This document shows, piece after piece, positions 8,736-17,050 of a stretch of DNA of 64,000 nt. Source of the stretch: CAZSNT01 sp964607765 (GTDB lineage: Bacteria; Verrucomicrobiota; Lentisphaeria; Oligosphaerales; JABHEG01); NCBI GenBank assembly GCA_964607765.1, contig CAZSNT010000033.1, positions 4,674 to 68,673 of the forward strand, in the 5' to 3' direction. The position numbers were made by a program, and so were the translations under genes. Every line of letters begins with the position of its first letter. Position 1 is the first letter of the stretch. Below the pieces are notes generated by a model. The model ran no database searches. It was not told where the DNA came from and worked only from the letters and a program-made list of their open reading frames with translations.

Positions 8736-10796
8736 ATGGGAACGCATCACACAAGCAGAGCCCTGATACTGTCGCTCTCGCTGGCGGGAGGCCTGACGGC
8801 TTGCCGCGCGCGGCAGCGAACAGCAACTGTGGAACGCACGGGCGCACGAGAGGAACGCGGAACCGTGGGAACCGTCACTGTCACACCGCAGGAATTCACC
8901 GGTGCCATCAACAACCCGTTGAAGGGATTCCGAAGCTACCATGCCAACGGCTACGGATTGCTGCATCGTCAGTATGTGCCCTGGAACGCGGTCGAGGCGT
9001 GTGCCGGGGACACCGTTGAGCGGGTCATCGCATACACCAACAGAATCGCACAGCGACACGGCAAGGCATTCGGCGAACTGAACGTCAAACTCGTGCCGCG
9101 TGTGTTCCTGGACTGGGACGGAACCCGGGGCACGGCCGAGCGCCCCAAACAACACTGGCCGGCCGACATGCACGAATTCGACTATGACAGCCCCGAGTTC
9201 CACCAACGACTGGTCAGGCTGATAGAGAAACTCGGACAAGCATGGGACAACGACCCCCGCGTTTTCGCGATCCAGATGGGGCTGATCGGGTACTGGGGCG
9301 AGCATCACAACCCCGCGCCCACGCGTGCAGAGCGCCGCCTGCTGGTGGATGCGTTCCGCAAAGCGTTCAAGAGCAAACCGATCCTTGTGCGACACACTGA
9401 CAAGGAGTTCATGGAAGCTGGCTTCGGGATCTACTATGACACCTTCGCCAACGTCGGCCGCGAGCCGCATATGGCGGACAAGCACGCCCACATCAAGGGA
9501 CAGTTCCCCTGGCAGGCGATGCACGTCTACCCGAGCATCTGGAAGCGGTCCCCGATCGAAGGGGAAGTGGAGTACAATTGGCAGAAGCAACGGCCGGATG
9601 CCGACCCTGAAGGCACGTTCGGGCGCACCCCCGACGAGACAATGACCGAGCCCGCCTACCGCCGGTACATGATCGACAAGATCCGCAGATACCACGCGAG
9701 CTACCTCGGCTGGATCTCCGGCTACTCGTCCGACCAGCCCGAGGTCCTCGCCGGTGCGGCTGCGCTGCAGAAAGCGTTCGGGTACCGCTTCGTGATCGAG
9801 TCCTTCACCTACACGCCCACCGTCCAACCGGGGGAAGACGTACTTGTCGAATTCACCGTGCGGAACACGGGAAGCGCGCCTTTCTACCTGAACTGGCCCG
9901 TAGCCGTGGCACTCCTCGACCCGGCGACACGACAACCCGTATGGTTCGCCCCGCTGCCGGACGTGGATATCCGGACGTGGCTGCCCGGCGAGGGCTGGGA
10001 TGGCGAGACCTTCTCTTACGCCACGGGTCCCAAGACCTGGACTGCGAAGGCAACTGTGACCACGCCGGAGGACACCAGCCCTGGCGAGTACATCATTGCG
10101 CTCGCGATCCTCGACCGTGGAGGGGGGATGGCGCCAAGCGTGCGCTTCGCCATCAGCAACTACTTCTCTGGCGGCTGGCATCCATTCGGCTACCTCGGCG
10201 TTGGTGTGCCTCCACGCGGGACAACGGTCGACGGGGTGGCCTTCGACAGTCCGGCGTTCGACCGCTCCCTGAGCTACCGCGTACCGACAGAGATCCTTGC
10301 CGTCCAATCGCCACCCGTCCCACAGATCGAGAAGCCGGAGCGTTGGGCACCGAATCCCGCCGTGGAGCTCATCAATCCCTGGAGGTACTGGTGCCTGGTA
10401 CGACGAACAGACACGGTGCAGAAGAAGATCCGCCACGACGGACCGGTCAGCGGCCCCGCCGGCCGCAAGGCGATCGTCGTGCGCGGAGATTACGGACGCG
10501 GCTCGAACCTGAACTACGCGTTCTTCGACAACGGAAGGCTGGAACCGGGGCCTTACCGCTTCTCATGTCGAGTCAGAGGCACTGAAGGACAGACCGCCCG
10601 GTTCGATGTGGCCGACGGCTGGCGCAGCGTCGCTGCGGCCACCGACCTGGCCCTCACGTCTGCCTGGCTGCAGCACGTCGTCGACTTCGAGATCAAGGCG
10701 CCGTTCAAGAGCGTCACGCGCCTCCGCTTCCACCTGCAGAACGACGTCAGTGGCGAATTCGGCCTCACCGACTACCATCTCCTCCGCAGGAACTGA
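8736..10796 (+). CDS. DUF4832-type lipoprotein
   Basis: 686 residues. The ATG at 8736 opens a lipoprotein signal: basic start, hydrophobic stretch, then LTAC near residue 21 as lipobox, so the mature protein is probably membrane-anchored. Upstream frame to 8376 crosses a motif copy and GH29 and is rejected. The N-terminal half (about 50-330) resembles a TIM-barrel glycosidase-like region with the NPLKGF opening and GYWGEHHNP. Residues ~350-480 match DUF4832, a beta-sandwich found in predicted bacterial glycan hydrolases (FVIESFTYTPTVQPGE, ending near GGWHPFGYLGVG). The last ~130 residues look like a carbohydrate-binding beta-sandwich. A glycan-active role is inferred from domain company; no reaction is established. 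Confidence 0.78.
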   Translation: MGTHHTSRALILSLSLAGGLTACRARQRTATVERTGAREERGTVGTVTVTPQEFTGAINNPLKGFRSYHANGYGLLHRQYVPWNAVEACAGDTVERVIAYTNRIAQRHGKAFGELNVKLVPRVFLDWDGTRGTAERPKQHWPADMHEFDYDSPEFHQRLVRLIEKLGQAWDNDPRVFAIQMGLIGYWGEHHNPAPTRAERRLLVDAFRKAFKSKPILVRHTDKEFMEAGFGIYYDTFANVGREPHMADKHAHIKGQFPWQAMHVYPSIWKRSPIEGEVEYNWQKQRPDADPEGTFGRTPDETMTEPAYRRYMIDKIRRYHASYLGWISGYSSDQPEVLAGAAALQKAFGYRFVIESFTYTPTVQPGEDVLVEFTVRNTGSAPFYLNWPVAVALLDPATRQPVWFAPLPDVDIRTWLPGEGWDGETFSYATGPKTWTAKATVTTPEDTSPGEYIIALAILDRGGGMAPSVRFAISNYFSGGWHPFGYLGVGVPPRGTTVDGVAFDSPAFDRSLSYRVPTEILAVQSPPVPQIEKPERWAPNPAVELINPWRYWCLVRRTDTVQKKIRHDGPVSGPAGRKAIVVRGDYGRGSNLNYAFFDNGRLEPGPYRFSCRVRGTEGQTARFDVADGWRSVAAATDLALTSAWLQHVVDFEIKAPFKSVTRLRFHLQNDVSGEFGLTDYHLLRRN

Positions 10797-10849
10797 GGTC
10801 CGGCAGCGCGGCTTCCCGTTCAACCCCGGCCCCGCACGGCGCCCCACCG

Positions 10850-11677
10850 TCACGCAGCGGCACGCCACGGCACGGCTGCCGCCTTGCGCAACGCCGTGCA
10901 GGTAGTGCGGATCCCGCACAAGCGCGACGCCCGCTCCACGACACGACGAATGGTCCGGGTCGACACCGGGCATGCGCGACGGGGTGATGGAAGCAGCCAT
11001 GCGACCTCGGCCCGTTCATCTGCGGCAATTCCGAGCGGAATTGGCTCGGAGCTCTGCTTGTCGTCCGGGCGGGCGCGGTGCCCGTTCCGTCCGGCATGCA
11101 ATGCCCCTTTCGGTGCGGCCACCATGCGCAATTGCCCCGGCCGGAGCTTGGTCTGGTTCAGCATGTCGATCACCAACCGGTCCCGCTCCCCCCTGCACGC
11201 CCCCCTCAGCAGACGCACCTCCTCCTCTGTGGCCGGCGCGCGTGGCGCCGGTCGCGGCGCGTGCTGTATCCCGACCGTGATCCCCAGGCGGAGCAGTCGG
11301 TCAAAAACGGCACGCAGCGCACACAGATGCAGCCGCTGCGTGCCATATCCCAGGCCAGCCCTCCTCAGCTCTGCCAGATACTCGACAACATCGTCGGCGG
11401 TCAACTCGCCCGGCTTCGGGCACCCGACACTCCGCAGGAAACGGGCAACGCAACTGACGTACTTGGCAGCAGTGCTCGCGGCATAACCCCTGTCGGTGAG
11501 AACATCCCGCAGCGTTCCCAGGTCTGATCCGGCATTCAGACCAACCCCATCGGGCTTCTCCCGGGCCATCCTGCGACGCTGTACGGTGTCCAGACACCAC
11601 TCCATCACATCGAAGACCGATCGAGCCACCATCGCCGGCAGTCCCAGCCCCACGAAATCCCCGCCAGCGCCAACCAT
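10850..11677 (-). CDS. Tyrosine recombinase/phage integrase family protein, C-terminally truncated
   Basis: 275 residues. The ATG at 11677 has AAGGAG seven bases upstream. Residues ~55-140 look like the SAM-like core-binding domain (LTDRGYAASTAAKYVSCVARFL; GELTADDVVEYLAEL). The catalytic domain starts normally: TKLRPGQLRMV holds the first catalytic Arg, and TRTIRRVVERASRLCGI is the usual helix before box II. Box II, normally HxLRHxxAT, reads TALRKAAAV, and the frame stops nine residues later, so the second His and the Tyr nucleophile are missing. It is therefore unlikely to recombine DNA by itself. It could be a decayed integron- or Xer-like integrase. It sits beside a cluster of the GTTTTCCGGACA motif. 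Confidence 0.75.
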   Translation of the reverse strand: MVGAGGDFVGLGLPAMVARSVFDVMEWCLDTVQRRRMAREKPDGVGLNAGSDLGTLRDVLTDRGYAASTAAKYVSCVARFLRSVGCPKPGELTADDVVEYLAELRRAGLGYGTQRLHLCALRAVFDRLLRLGITVGIQHAPRPAPRAPATEEEVRLLRGACRGERDRLVIDMLNQTKLRPGQLRMVAAPKGALHAGRNGHRARPDDKQSSEPIPLGIAADERAEVAWLLPSPRRACPVSTRTIRRVVERASRLCGIRTTCTALRKAAAVPWRAAA

Positions 11678-12345
11678 CACCACACTCCTTGCTTTTTTAG
11701 ACTTCTCTTTATTAGTACGTTAACGCCGTGTCTCTCGTTGTCAAGCGCTCCCTATCGTTCCGCCCGCACCTGGTGCTGTTCTCCGGACAACAGCCCGGCC
11801 ATCGCATCATCTGATGCCCGGATAGCGGGTGGAACCGTTCCCCTCGTCGTACTTGTTTTCCGGACGGCCGCGCAACGGTGACGGGCAGCCCGCACCCAGA
11901 GGCGTGAGCGGATCGTATTTGCCGCCACACTCGTTTTCCGGACACGCGCAGTTCGTGAACCGTTGTCGGAGGCCGGTGCAGGACGTCCGGAAAACACGGA
12001 GTGGGCGGGTTGCCGGCGGGGTCTGTTTTCCGGACACGCGGGTGGGTTGGCCGAGGAGAGTGTGCTGCGGGGGCAGGGAGGGGAGGAGCGCGGGGGCAAG
12101 GTGTGTGTCGCGGCAGGGCGCAGCGCCCTGCTTCCTTGTGCGCAACCCGCGCAGCCGCTATGCTATTGGCAGGACGGCGGCGGGCAGCGGCTGGCTCGAC
12201 ATGGGTGTTGCCAGGCGTTCTTGCCGCCGGTTCTCCGGGCGCCGGCAGCAGCTCTGAGACGGCACGGAGACCTGTCGGCCGAAGGCCCCCCGGAGTACCT
12301 GCCGGTCACACGCCGCGTCAGAAGCAACACTGGAGGTGTGGTTCC
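11678..12345. other. 668-base gap between the recombinase and the HzsA-related gene
   Basis: No convincing gene. An AT-rich stretch at about 11690-11745, unusual for this G+C-rich region, lies just upstream of the recombinase start and contains TTGACA on the minus strand (11744 to 11739); it is probably the recombinase promoter, but no good -10 at 16-18 bases is visible. The middle holds motif copies. The right end carries the GGAGGT ribosome-binding site for the gene at 12346. Confidence 0.5.
11855..12036. repeat. Cluster of four GTTTTCCGGACA motif copies beside the recombinase
   Basis: Copies at 11855-11865 (plus), 11933-11944 (plus), 11985-11995 (minus) and 12025-12036 (plus), plus a one-mismatch copy, GTTCTCCGGACA, at 11778-11789. 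Spacings are about 78, 52 and 40 bases and flanks are not conserved. Confidence 0.85.
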
Positions 12346-15288
12346 ATGCGCATGCCACTGAGCGGGTCAGCGATCGTGCTGGCCGTATTCCCCGTCCTTG
12401 TCGCAGCCGAGACGACGAAGCCGCGGAACCTGGCTCGGGAGGCCACGATCACGGCGACGTCGGAGTACAACGATCAGTACGCGGCGCGGTTCGTTGCGGA
12501 CGGCATCATCCCGGACGCAGGGAAGCGCAACAGCGTCGGCAAAGAATGGGCCGTGAAGGGCTCTACGCACAAGTCCGGGGCTGATCTGACCATGCAATGG
12601 CAGGAGCCGGTTCAGATCGCCCAGATTGTCTACTACGGCCGCAGTTCGTTTGCCGTGGAGGCATGGCGCGAGTGTGAGGTGTACCTGGATGGCGCCGACG
12701 CGCCGTCCACCAAAGCGAGCCTCAAACCCGGCCATGGTCCGCAGCGAGTGACACTCGAGCGCCCTGCGACGGCCGCCAAGCTGCGCCTCAAGTTCATCGG
12801 GCACCACAGTTGTGTCAATCCGGGTGCCGCCGAGATCGAGGTCTGTGCCGAGCCGCCGGCCGACACGGCGTTGGGCAAATTCCTGCCCATGCCACCCATG
12901 CACGGCGCCCACGGCGAACCGCCGGTTGTTGTCCCGGCCATCAAGGAGTCGCCGGAACTGGCTGAGAAGCTCCGCTCAGGCAAGCTGGGGTTTTCACGGT
13001 TGCTCCTGGTCCAGCGCCATGCCTATCGTATCAGCCATGTTTACGTGTACCACGTGGAGTGTTTCAAGCCCGGCGGCGGCATCTACATCTTCACCCCGGA
13101 CGAGAATGGGGGAAAGAAGGAGAGGATCTTTGATGCCGGTCAAGGCGAGGTCATGGACTGTGCCCTCTCCTACGACGGCACGGAGATCCTGTTCAGCTAC
13201 AAGAAGCGCCACATTGGCGGCCTGAACCATATGATCACGGAAACGGATGGGCACTACCAGGTATACCGGATGAGTCTGGTCGACCGGCAACCCGTACTGC
13301 TGACCAGCCACTACTCCAACAACTTCAACCCTTGCTGGCTGCCGGACGGCCGAATCGCATTCCTTTCCGATCGGAAGCTCTCGTTCGCTTACTGTTTCAC
13401 CAGTTCGTCGCCTCTGCTCTACCGGATGGACCGGGACGGCTCCAACGTCTTCAAGCTCTCGCACGGCTACCTGAACGACTTCACCCCAAGCGTACTTAAC
13501 AACGGCAAAATCATCTACAGTCGCTGGGAATATGTAGACCGCCCGGCCTGCCCTATCCAAAGCCTATGGACACTCAATCCGGACGGCACGCGGTCCGAGG
13601 GTTTTTTCGGCAACCGTGTGTTGGAGCCCGGCACGTTCATGGAGGCCCGCGCCATTGGCAGCACAGGCAAAGTGCTTTGCGTAATGACGGGGCACAACGG
13701 CTGCTGTCGCGGCGCTCTCGGGATCATCGATCCGTCCAAGGGCGCCAACGCCCAGGAAGGCATCACCAATATCACCCCGGAGATCCACGTTCCGCCCGTG
13801 ACCGGCAGGCCCGGACTGAAAGGGAACGCGTTGGTGAACCGCGGCCCGTATGAGAACCCCTTCCCGGTGGACGAGACGTATTTCCTTGTGTCGAAGCTCG
13901 GCACGATAGTCCTGCGCGACTATGCGCGGACAGAGTGTGCGGTTGTGGCGCGCCCGGAAGGCAAGATGGGCTTCTACTCGCCCATCCCGATCCGAGAGGC
14001 CGAGCCGCCCCCGGTCATTCCGTCGACGTTGCCGGAAGGCGAGCAGGAGCCGTGGGGCACGGTGCTGATGCAGGACGTCTACAATGGCCTGACACCGGAT
14101 GTGGAGCGCGGCGAGATCAAGCAGATCGCGGTTGTCGAAGAAGTGGAGAAAGGGGACTACGCCCCACACAAAGGGATTTTCGGTTTCCAGTTCCCGCTGG
14201 TGTCCTGTGGCGCCACGTACGCTGCCAAGAAGCTGTGGGGTTACGCCACGGTCGAGGAAGACGGTTCGGCTCACTTCAAAGTCCCATCAGAAATCCCCAT
14301 CTACTTCCTGGCCCTCGACAGGGAGGGACGCGCCGTGCAGAGGATGCGCACGCTGACGCACTTCCAGCGCGGCGAGGAACAAAGCTGCATCGGCTGTCAC
14401 GCCGAGCGCAATTACGCAACCCCAACCGAACGAAACACGCGTTCCGTTGCCGCGCGCCGCCCTCCGCAGGAGCTCGTTCCCCCGGAGTGGGGACGACGCA
14501 AGTTCGATTATTCCTCGATCGTGCAGCCGGTGTGGGACAAATACTGCATTTCGTGCCACAACCCGCGCAGTCAGACGAAAGGCATCGACCTGACTGGCGA
14601 CAAGACAGACTTTTGGTGTGTCTCGTACGAGTACCTCGCGAGGAAGGGAACACACGGCGAGAGGAACCCGTTCCAGCACGGTGTGCGCTCTCTCGCCGAT
14701 GTTGGACAGAACCCCTACGTGAAGTGGATCTCAACCATCAACGGGGCGGGTGAGAACATCCTGATGATCAAGCCCCGCACCTGGGGCGCATACCCGAGCA
14801 GGCTCACGAAAGTGATCATGACGGGACACCCTGACCGCTCGAGACGGAAGCGCTTCAACATGGACGCGACCTCAATGCGTCGGGTGTTCGCCTGGATGGA
14901 CCTCAATGTGCCTTACTACAAAGACTCGAAGACCAACCACCCGAGTCAGCGCGGCAGCAGGATGATGCGACCACAAGATCTGGATAAGGTGCTTGAGGAT
15001 GTACGCAAACGGCGCTGCGCGGAGTGCCACGAGAAGACGCCGCGCAAGTTCTACACGCGCATCACGAACATCGAAGAGAACCAATTCCTCTCCGCGCCGT
15101 TAGCCACCTCGGCAGGCGGAACGCAGCGATGCGGAACGGCCGTTTTCCGGACAAAGGACGATCCCGACTACCAGGCCATTCTGAAGACGTTCGAGCCCAT
15201 TACGAAACTGATGGCGACCCGCCCCCGCCTCGACTTCCCTGACGCCGTTTACGTCCCGCACAGCCAGGCTTGCCCTGTCCGGTACTGA
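12346..15288 (+). CDS. HzsA-related secreted protein with F5/8C domain, beta-propeller and three CxxCH motifs
   Basis: 980 residues. The ATG at 12346 has GGAGGT nine bases upstream and opens a signal peptide ending near residue 22. Order: discoidin-like domain (~28-165); a PD40/WD40-like propeller region (~220-560; repeats such as LSYDGTEILFSYKK and CWLPDGRIAFLSDR); then a cytochrome-like part with CIGCH (14386-14400), CISCH (14545-14559) and CAECH (15016-15030). The architecture matches proteins named for the hydrazine synthase alpha subunit, which are common in non-anammox PVC bacteria, so hydrazine chemistry is not implied. Covalent haem c binding and a redox or sugar-oxidising role are inference. 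A GTTTTCCGGACA copy at 15142-15153 encodes VFRT within the C-terminal region. Confidence 0.8.
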   Translation: MRMPLSGSAIVLAVFPVLVAAETTKPRNLAREATITATSEYNDQYAARFVADGIIPDAGKRNSVGKEWAVKGSTHKSGADLTMQWQEPVQIAQIVYYGRSSFAVEAWRECEVYLDGADAPSTKASLKPGHGPQRVTLERPATAAKLRLKFIGHHSCVNPGAAEIEVCAEPPADTALGKFLPMPPMHGAHGEPPVVVPAIKESPELAEKLRSGKLGFSRLLLVQRHAYRISHVYVYHVECFKPGGGIYIFTPDENGGKKERIFDAGQGEVMDCALSYDGTEILFSYKKRHIGGLNHMITETDGHYQVYRMSLVDRQPVLLTSHYSNNFNPCWLPDGRIAFLSDRKLSFAYCFTSSSPLLYRMDRDGSNVFKLSHGYLNDFTPSVLNNGKIIYSRWEYVDRPACPIQSLWTLNPDGTRSEGFFGNRVLEPGTFMEARAIGSTGKVLCVMTGHNGCCRGALGIIDPSKGANAQEGITNITPEIHVPPVTGRPGLKGNALVNRGPYENPFPVDETYFLVSKLGTIVLRDYARTECAVVARPEGKMGFYSPIPIREAEPPPVIPSTLPEGEQEPWGTVLMQDVYNGLTPDVERGEIKQIAVVEEVEKGDYAPHKGIFGFQFPLVSCGATYAAKKLWGYATVEEDGSAHFKVPSEIPIYFLALDREGRAVQRMRTLTHFQRGEEQSCIGCHAERNYATPTERNTRSVAARRPPQELVPPEWGRRKFDYSSIVQPVWDKYCISCHNPRSQTKGIDLTGDKTDFWCVSYEYLARKGTHGERNPFQHGVRSLADVGQNPYVKWISTINGAGENILMIKPRTWGAYPSRLTKVIMTGHPDRSRRKRFNMDATSMRRVFAWMDLNVPYYKDSKTNHPSQRGSRMMRPQDLDKVLEDVRKRRCAECHEKTPRKFYTRITNIEENQFLSAPLATSAGGTQRCGTAVFRTKDDPDYQAILKTFEPITKLMATRPRLDFPDAVYVPHSQACPVRY

Positions 15289-15703
15289 TCCGGAGGCGCA
15301 GCCATTGGTCGTTGCGCTGCACGCGTCATTGGTCACTGGTCATTGGCGGGGTCGCGGCGAAGTCAAGCAGCAGGTGAGCCGGAAAACGTGTCTGCAGCAG
15401 GTGGGCCGGCATGCGCGGAGGGGGCTGAGATCGCACCAATGTTCTCGTTCCCACGACTACGTGTTTTCCGGACATCCCAGGCACGAACGGGGCAGTCTAT
15501 TGGGATAGCTTCGCGGCGACGGCCAATGACCGAAAACAGATGACTCCGCCGCGGTGTTTTCCGGACGTTCCAGGCGAGAACGAGGCAGGCTGACTGACTG
15601 GCGGCGCGAGGGCGACCAATGACCGAGGAGCGGCGCCCACCCTGGTGTTTTCCGGACAAGACCAAACCGAGCCGCCGTTCCCCCGCGGCGCGCCCCCCGG
15701 GTC
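15289..15703. other. Convergent intergenic gap with motif copies and short repeats
   Basis: About 415 bases between the 3' ends of two convergent genes. No gene seen. Near 15305-15355 the words CATTGGTC and ACTGGTCATTGG recur (an imperfect short-period tandem tract), and CAATGACCGA appears twice further on (about 15526 and 15615). Motif copies are listed separately. Confidence 0.55.
15379..15658. repeat. Cluster of GTTTTCCGGACA motif copies in a convergent gap
   Basis: Copies at 15473-15484, 15556-15566 and 15647-15658, all plus strand and spaced 83 and 91 bases, and a core-only copy, CCGGAAAAC, at 15379-15387 on the minus strand. Confidence 0.85.
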
Positions 15704-16633
15704 TCAGACCGAACCGTCTCCCAAGCGGCGGCATATTTCCGCAGCCAGTGTCCCGGCACGACGGCAGTAGTGGGCGTCGCCGAACAGCCAGACGTGGATC
15801 ATCATGGTGTTCAGCCAATAATACAGCCGTCGGAACTCGAATCCGGGCCGCAGCCCGCTTCCCGCTGTATAGACCTTGGCGAACGTCGGGCCCACGGTAC
15901 GGAAGCACTGCAGGTACGCCAGTTCGTGCTCAACGTCAGCATACTGCGCGCCCGGATCGATGAAGCCCGTCACTTGCCAGGAGCCGTTGCAGCGCGCGAC
16001 CATAATGTTACCCGCCCACAGATCGCCATGGATCAGCGTTGGCCTGCCCTGGTCCCGAAACACGGTGGGCGCCGCTTCGACCGCTCTGTCGATATCCACG
16101 AGCGCAGACGCGGGGAGCCGTCCCTGCACCTCGCCGCGCATGTCCTGCAGACGCGGCACGGCGATCGCCGCCCAGGTGTCTGTTCCCGGCCCATCCCCGA
16201 TCGGGCCGAACGTGGCCCGGGTATGCGTGTGCAGTTCCAGCAGCGTCTCAGCCAGCTGCTCGTCAATGCGTCGTTGCGCCTCATCCTCAAGCATGACAGA
16301 TGTCAGCGGCGTGCCCGGAAGACACTCCAGCAGCAGGGATCGGCAAGGGACGACGTCGTCCGGGTCGCCGATGGCATAGACGGCCGGACAGCGCATCCGG
16401 CTGTGCTCACGCAGGTAGTCCAGGCGTCGTTCTTCACCGCGGAAATCGCCGTCGGGATTCATCTTCACCACGGCCCGGTAAGGTGCGTGGTCGAACTCCA
16501 GGCGAAGCACTGAGTTGATCATCCCGCCGCTCAGCCGAGCAACACGCTCGCACTGCACAGGCACGCCCAGCCAACGTTCGAGAAGGTGTTCCGCCTGTTC
16601 CGAGCTGATTGCAAGTCCGGTTGACAACATCAT
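15704..16633 (-). CDS. Fructosamine-3-kinase/aminoglycoside phosphotransferase family protein
   Basis: 309 residues, cytoplasmic. The kinase-like fold shows RAVVKMNPD with the ATP-binding Lys near residue 58, then LIHGDLWAGNIM as catalytic loop (Asp and Asn) and FIDPG as the metal-binding Asp. The LIHGDLWxGN form is typical of the fructosamine kinase family, which phosphorylates ketoamines on glycated proteins or small molecules; aminoglycoside resistance is not implied. Length agrees with the family (~290-310). Two adjacent ATG codons at 16633 and 16630 are possible starts; neither has a strong ribosome-binding site. Possible role: repair of glycation or phosphorylation of a sugar from the neighbouring pathway. 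Confidence 0.8.
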   Translation of the reverse strand: MMLSTGLAISSEQAEHLLERWLGVPVQCERVARLSGGMINSVLRLEFDHAPYRAVVKMNPDGDFRGEERRLDYLREHSRMRCPAVYAIGDPDDVVPCRSLLLECLPGTPLTSVMLEDEAQRRIDEQLAETLLELHTHTRATFGPIGDGPGTDTWAAIAVPRLQDMRGEVQGRLPASALVDIDRAVEAAPTVFRDQGRPTLIHGDLWAGNIMVARCNGSWQVTGFIDPGAQYADVEHELAYLQCFRTVGPTFAKVYTAGSGLRPGFEFRRLYYWLNTMMIHVWLFGDAHYCRRAGTLAAEICRRLGDGSV

Positions 16634-16958
16634 GTTATGAGTTCGACGGTCTCTGTTTGCTGCGTCCGATCAGGTGTACCCTAGTCACCCGGGAATGCTC
16701 CTGCAATGCTCGAATCCTGATTGGTGGAACAACGGGCAACGTAATCCATTTCGTTGTCAGCATGCCATGGCAGCGAACTTCGACACACAGACTGCCACGC
16801 CTACAGCACCGGACTCTCAAGAGAAGAGACTGAGAAATGGACCTGCATTCTGCTGCTCACAAACTACTAACAACACACTAGGTTGCTGAATGCCGGCCGT
16901 TGGCCGCTTCGAATCCCACACAGAAAGACGGTGATATTGCCCTGCTTGCGGCAAAAAC

Positions 16959-16972
16959 GTAATCGTTTACTG
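16959..16972 (+). promoter_or_regulatory. Candidate LacI-family operator upstream of the HAD gene
   Basis: CGTAATCGTTTACT matches the perfect palindrome CGTAAACGTTTACG at 40001 at 12 of 14 positions. It ends 8 bases before the putative -35 box, exactly the distance seen at 40 kb. A LacI-type regulator is encoded at 48374, but linking it to this site is inference. Confidence 0.5.
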
Positions 16973-16974
16973 TT

Positions 16975-16992
16975 CACGACTTGAACGTCGTG
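16975..16992. promoter_or_regulatory. 18-bp inverted repeat overlapping the putative -35 box
   Basis: CACGAC-TTGAAC-GTCGTG: perfect 6-base arms around the hexamer TTGAAC. A protein bound here would cover the -35 box. Confidence 0.4.
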
Positions 16993-17008
16993 CAGACAGC
17001 GGTATTCT
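16981..17008 (+). promoter_or_regulatory. Putative sigma70-type promoter of the HAD gene
   Basis: TTGAAC (16981-16986), 16-base spacer, TATTCT (17003-17008). It lies ~40 bases before the start codon at 17051. Confidence 0.45.
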
Positions 17009-17050
17009 CTACAAACGAAACACTGAATCCGGACCGGACAGGAGAAGACG

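Larger units (their letters stand above)
16634..17050. other. Divergent intergenic region with a candidate LacI-type promoter
   Basis: About 417 bases between divergent genes, richer in A+T than its surroundings, without a convincing gene. The right part contains the operator, inverted repeat and promoter listed separately. AGGAG just before 17051 is the ribosome-binding site of the HAD gene. Confidence 0.55.

Noticed and set aside
12001..12345. 115-codon N-terminal extension of the HzsA-related gene
   Set aside because: It crosses motif copies and lies upstream of a good GGAGGT-ATG start with a signal peptide.
12346..15288. Hydrazine synthase subunit (anammox metabolism)
   Set aside because: Only architecture-level similarity; no HzsB/C, hydrazine dehydrogenase or related genes nearby.
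15704..16633. Aminoglycoside resistance gene
   Set aside because: The LIHGDLWxGN form and length fit fructosamine-kinase-like proteins, not typical resistance enzymes; no resistance context.
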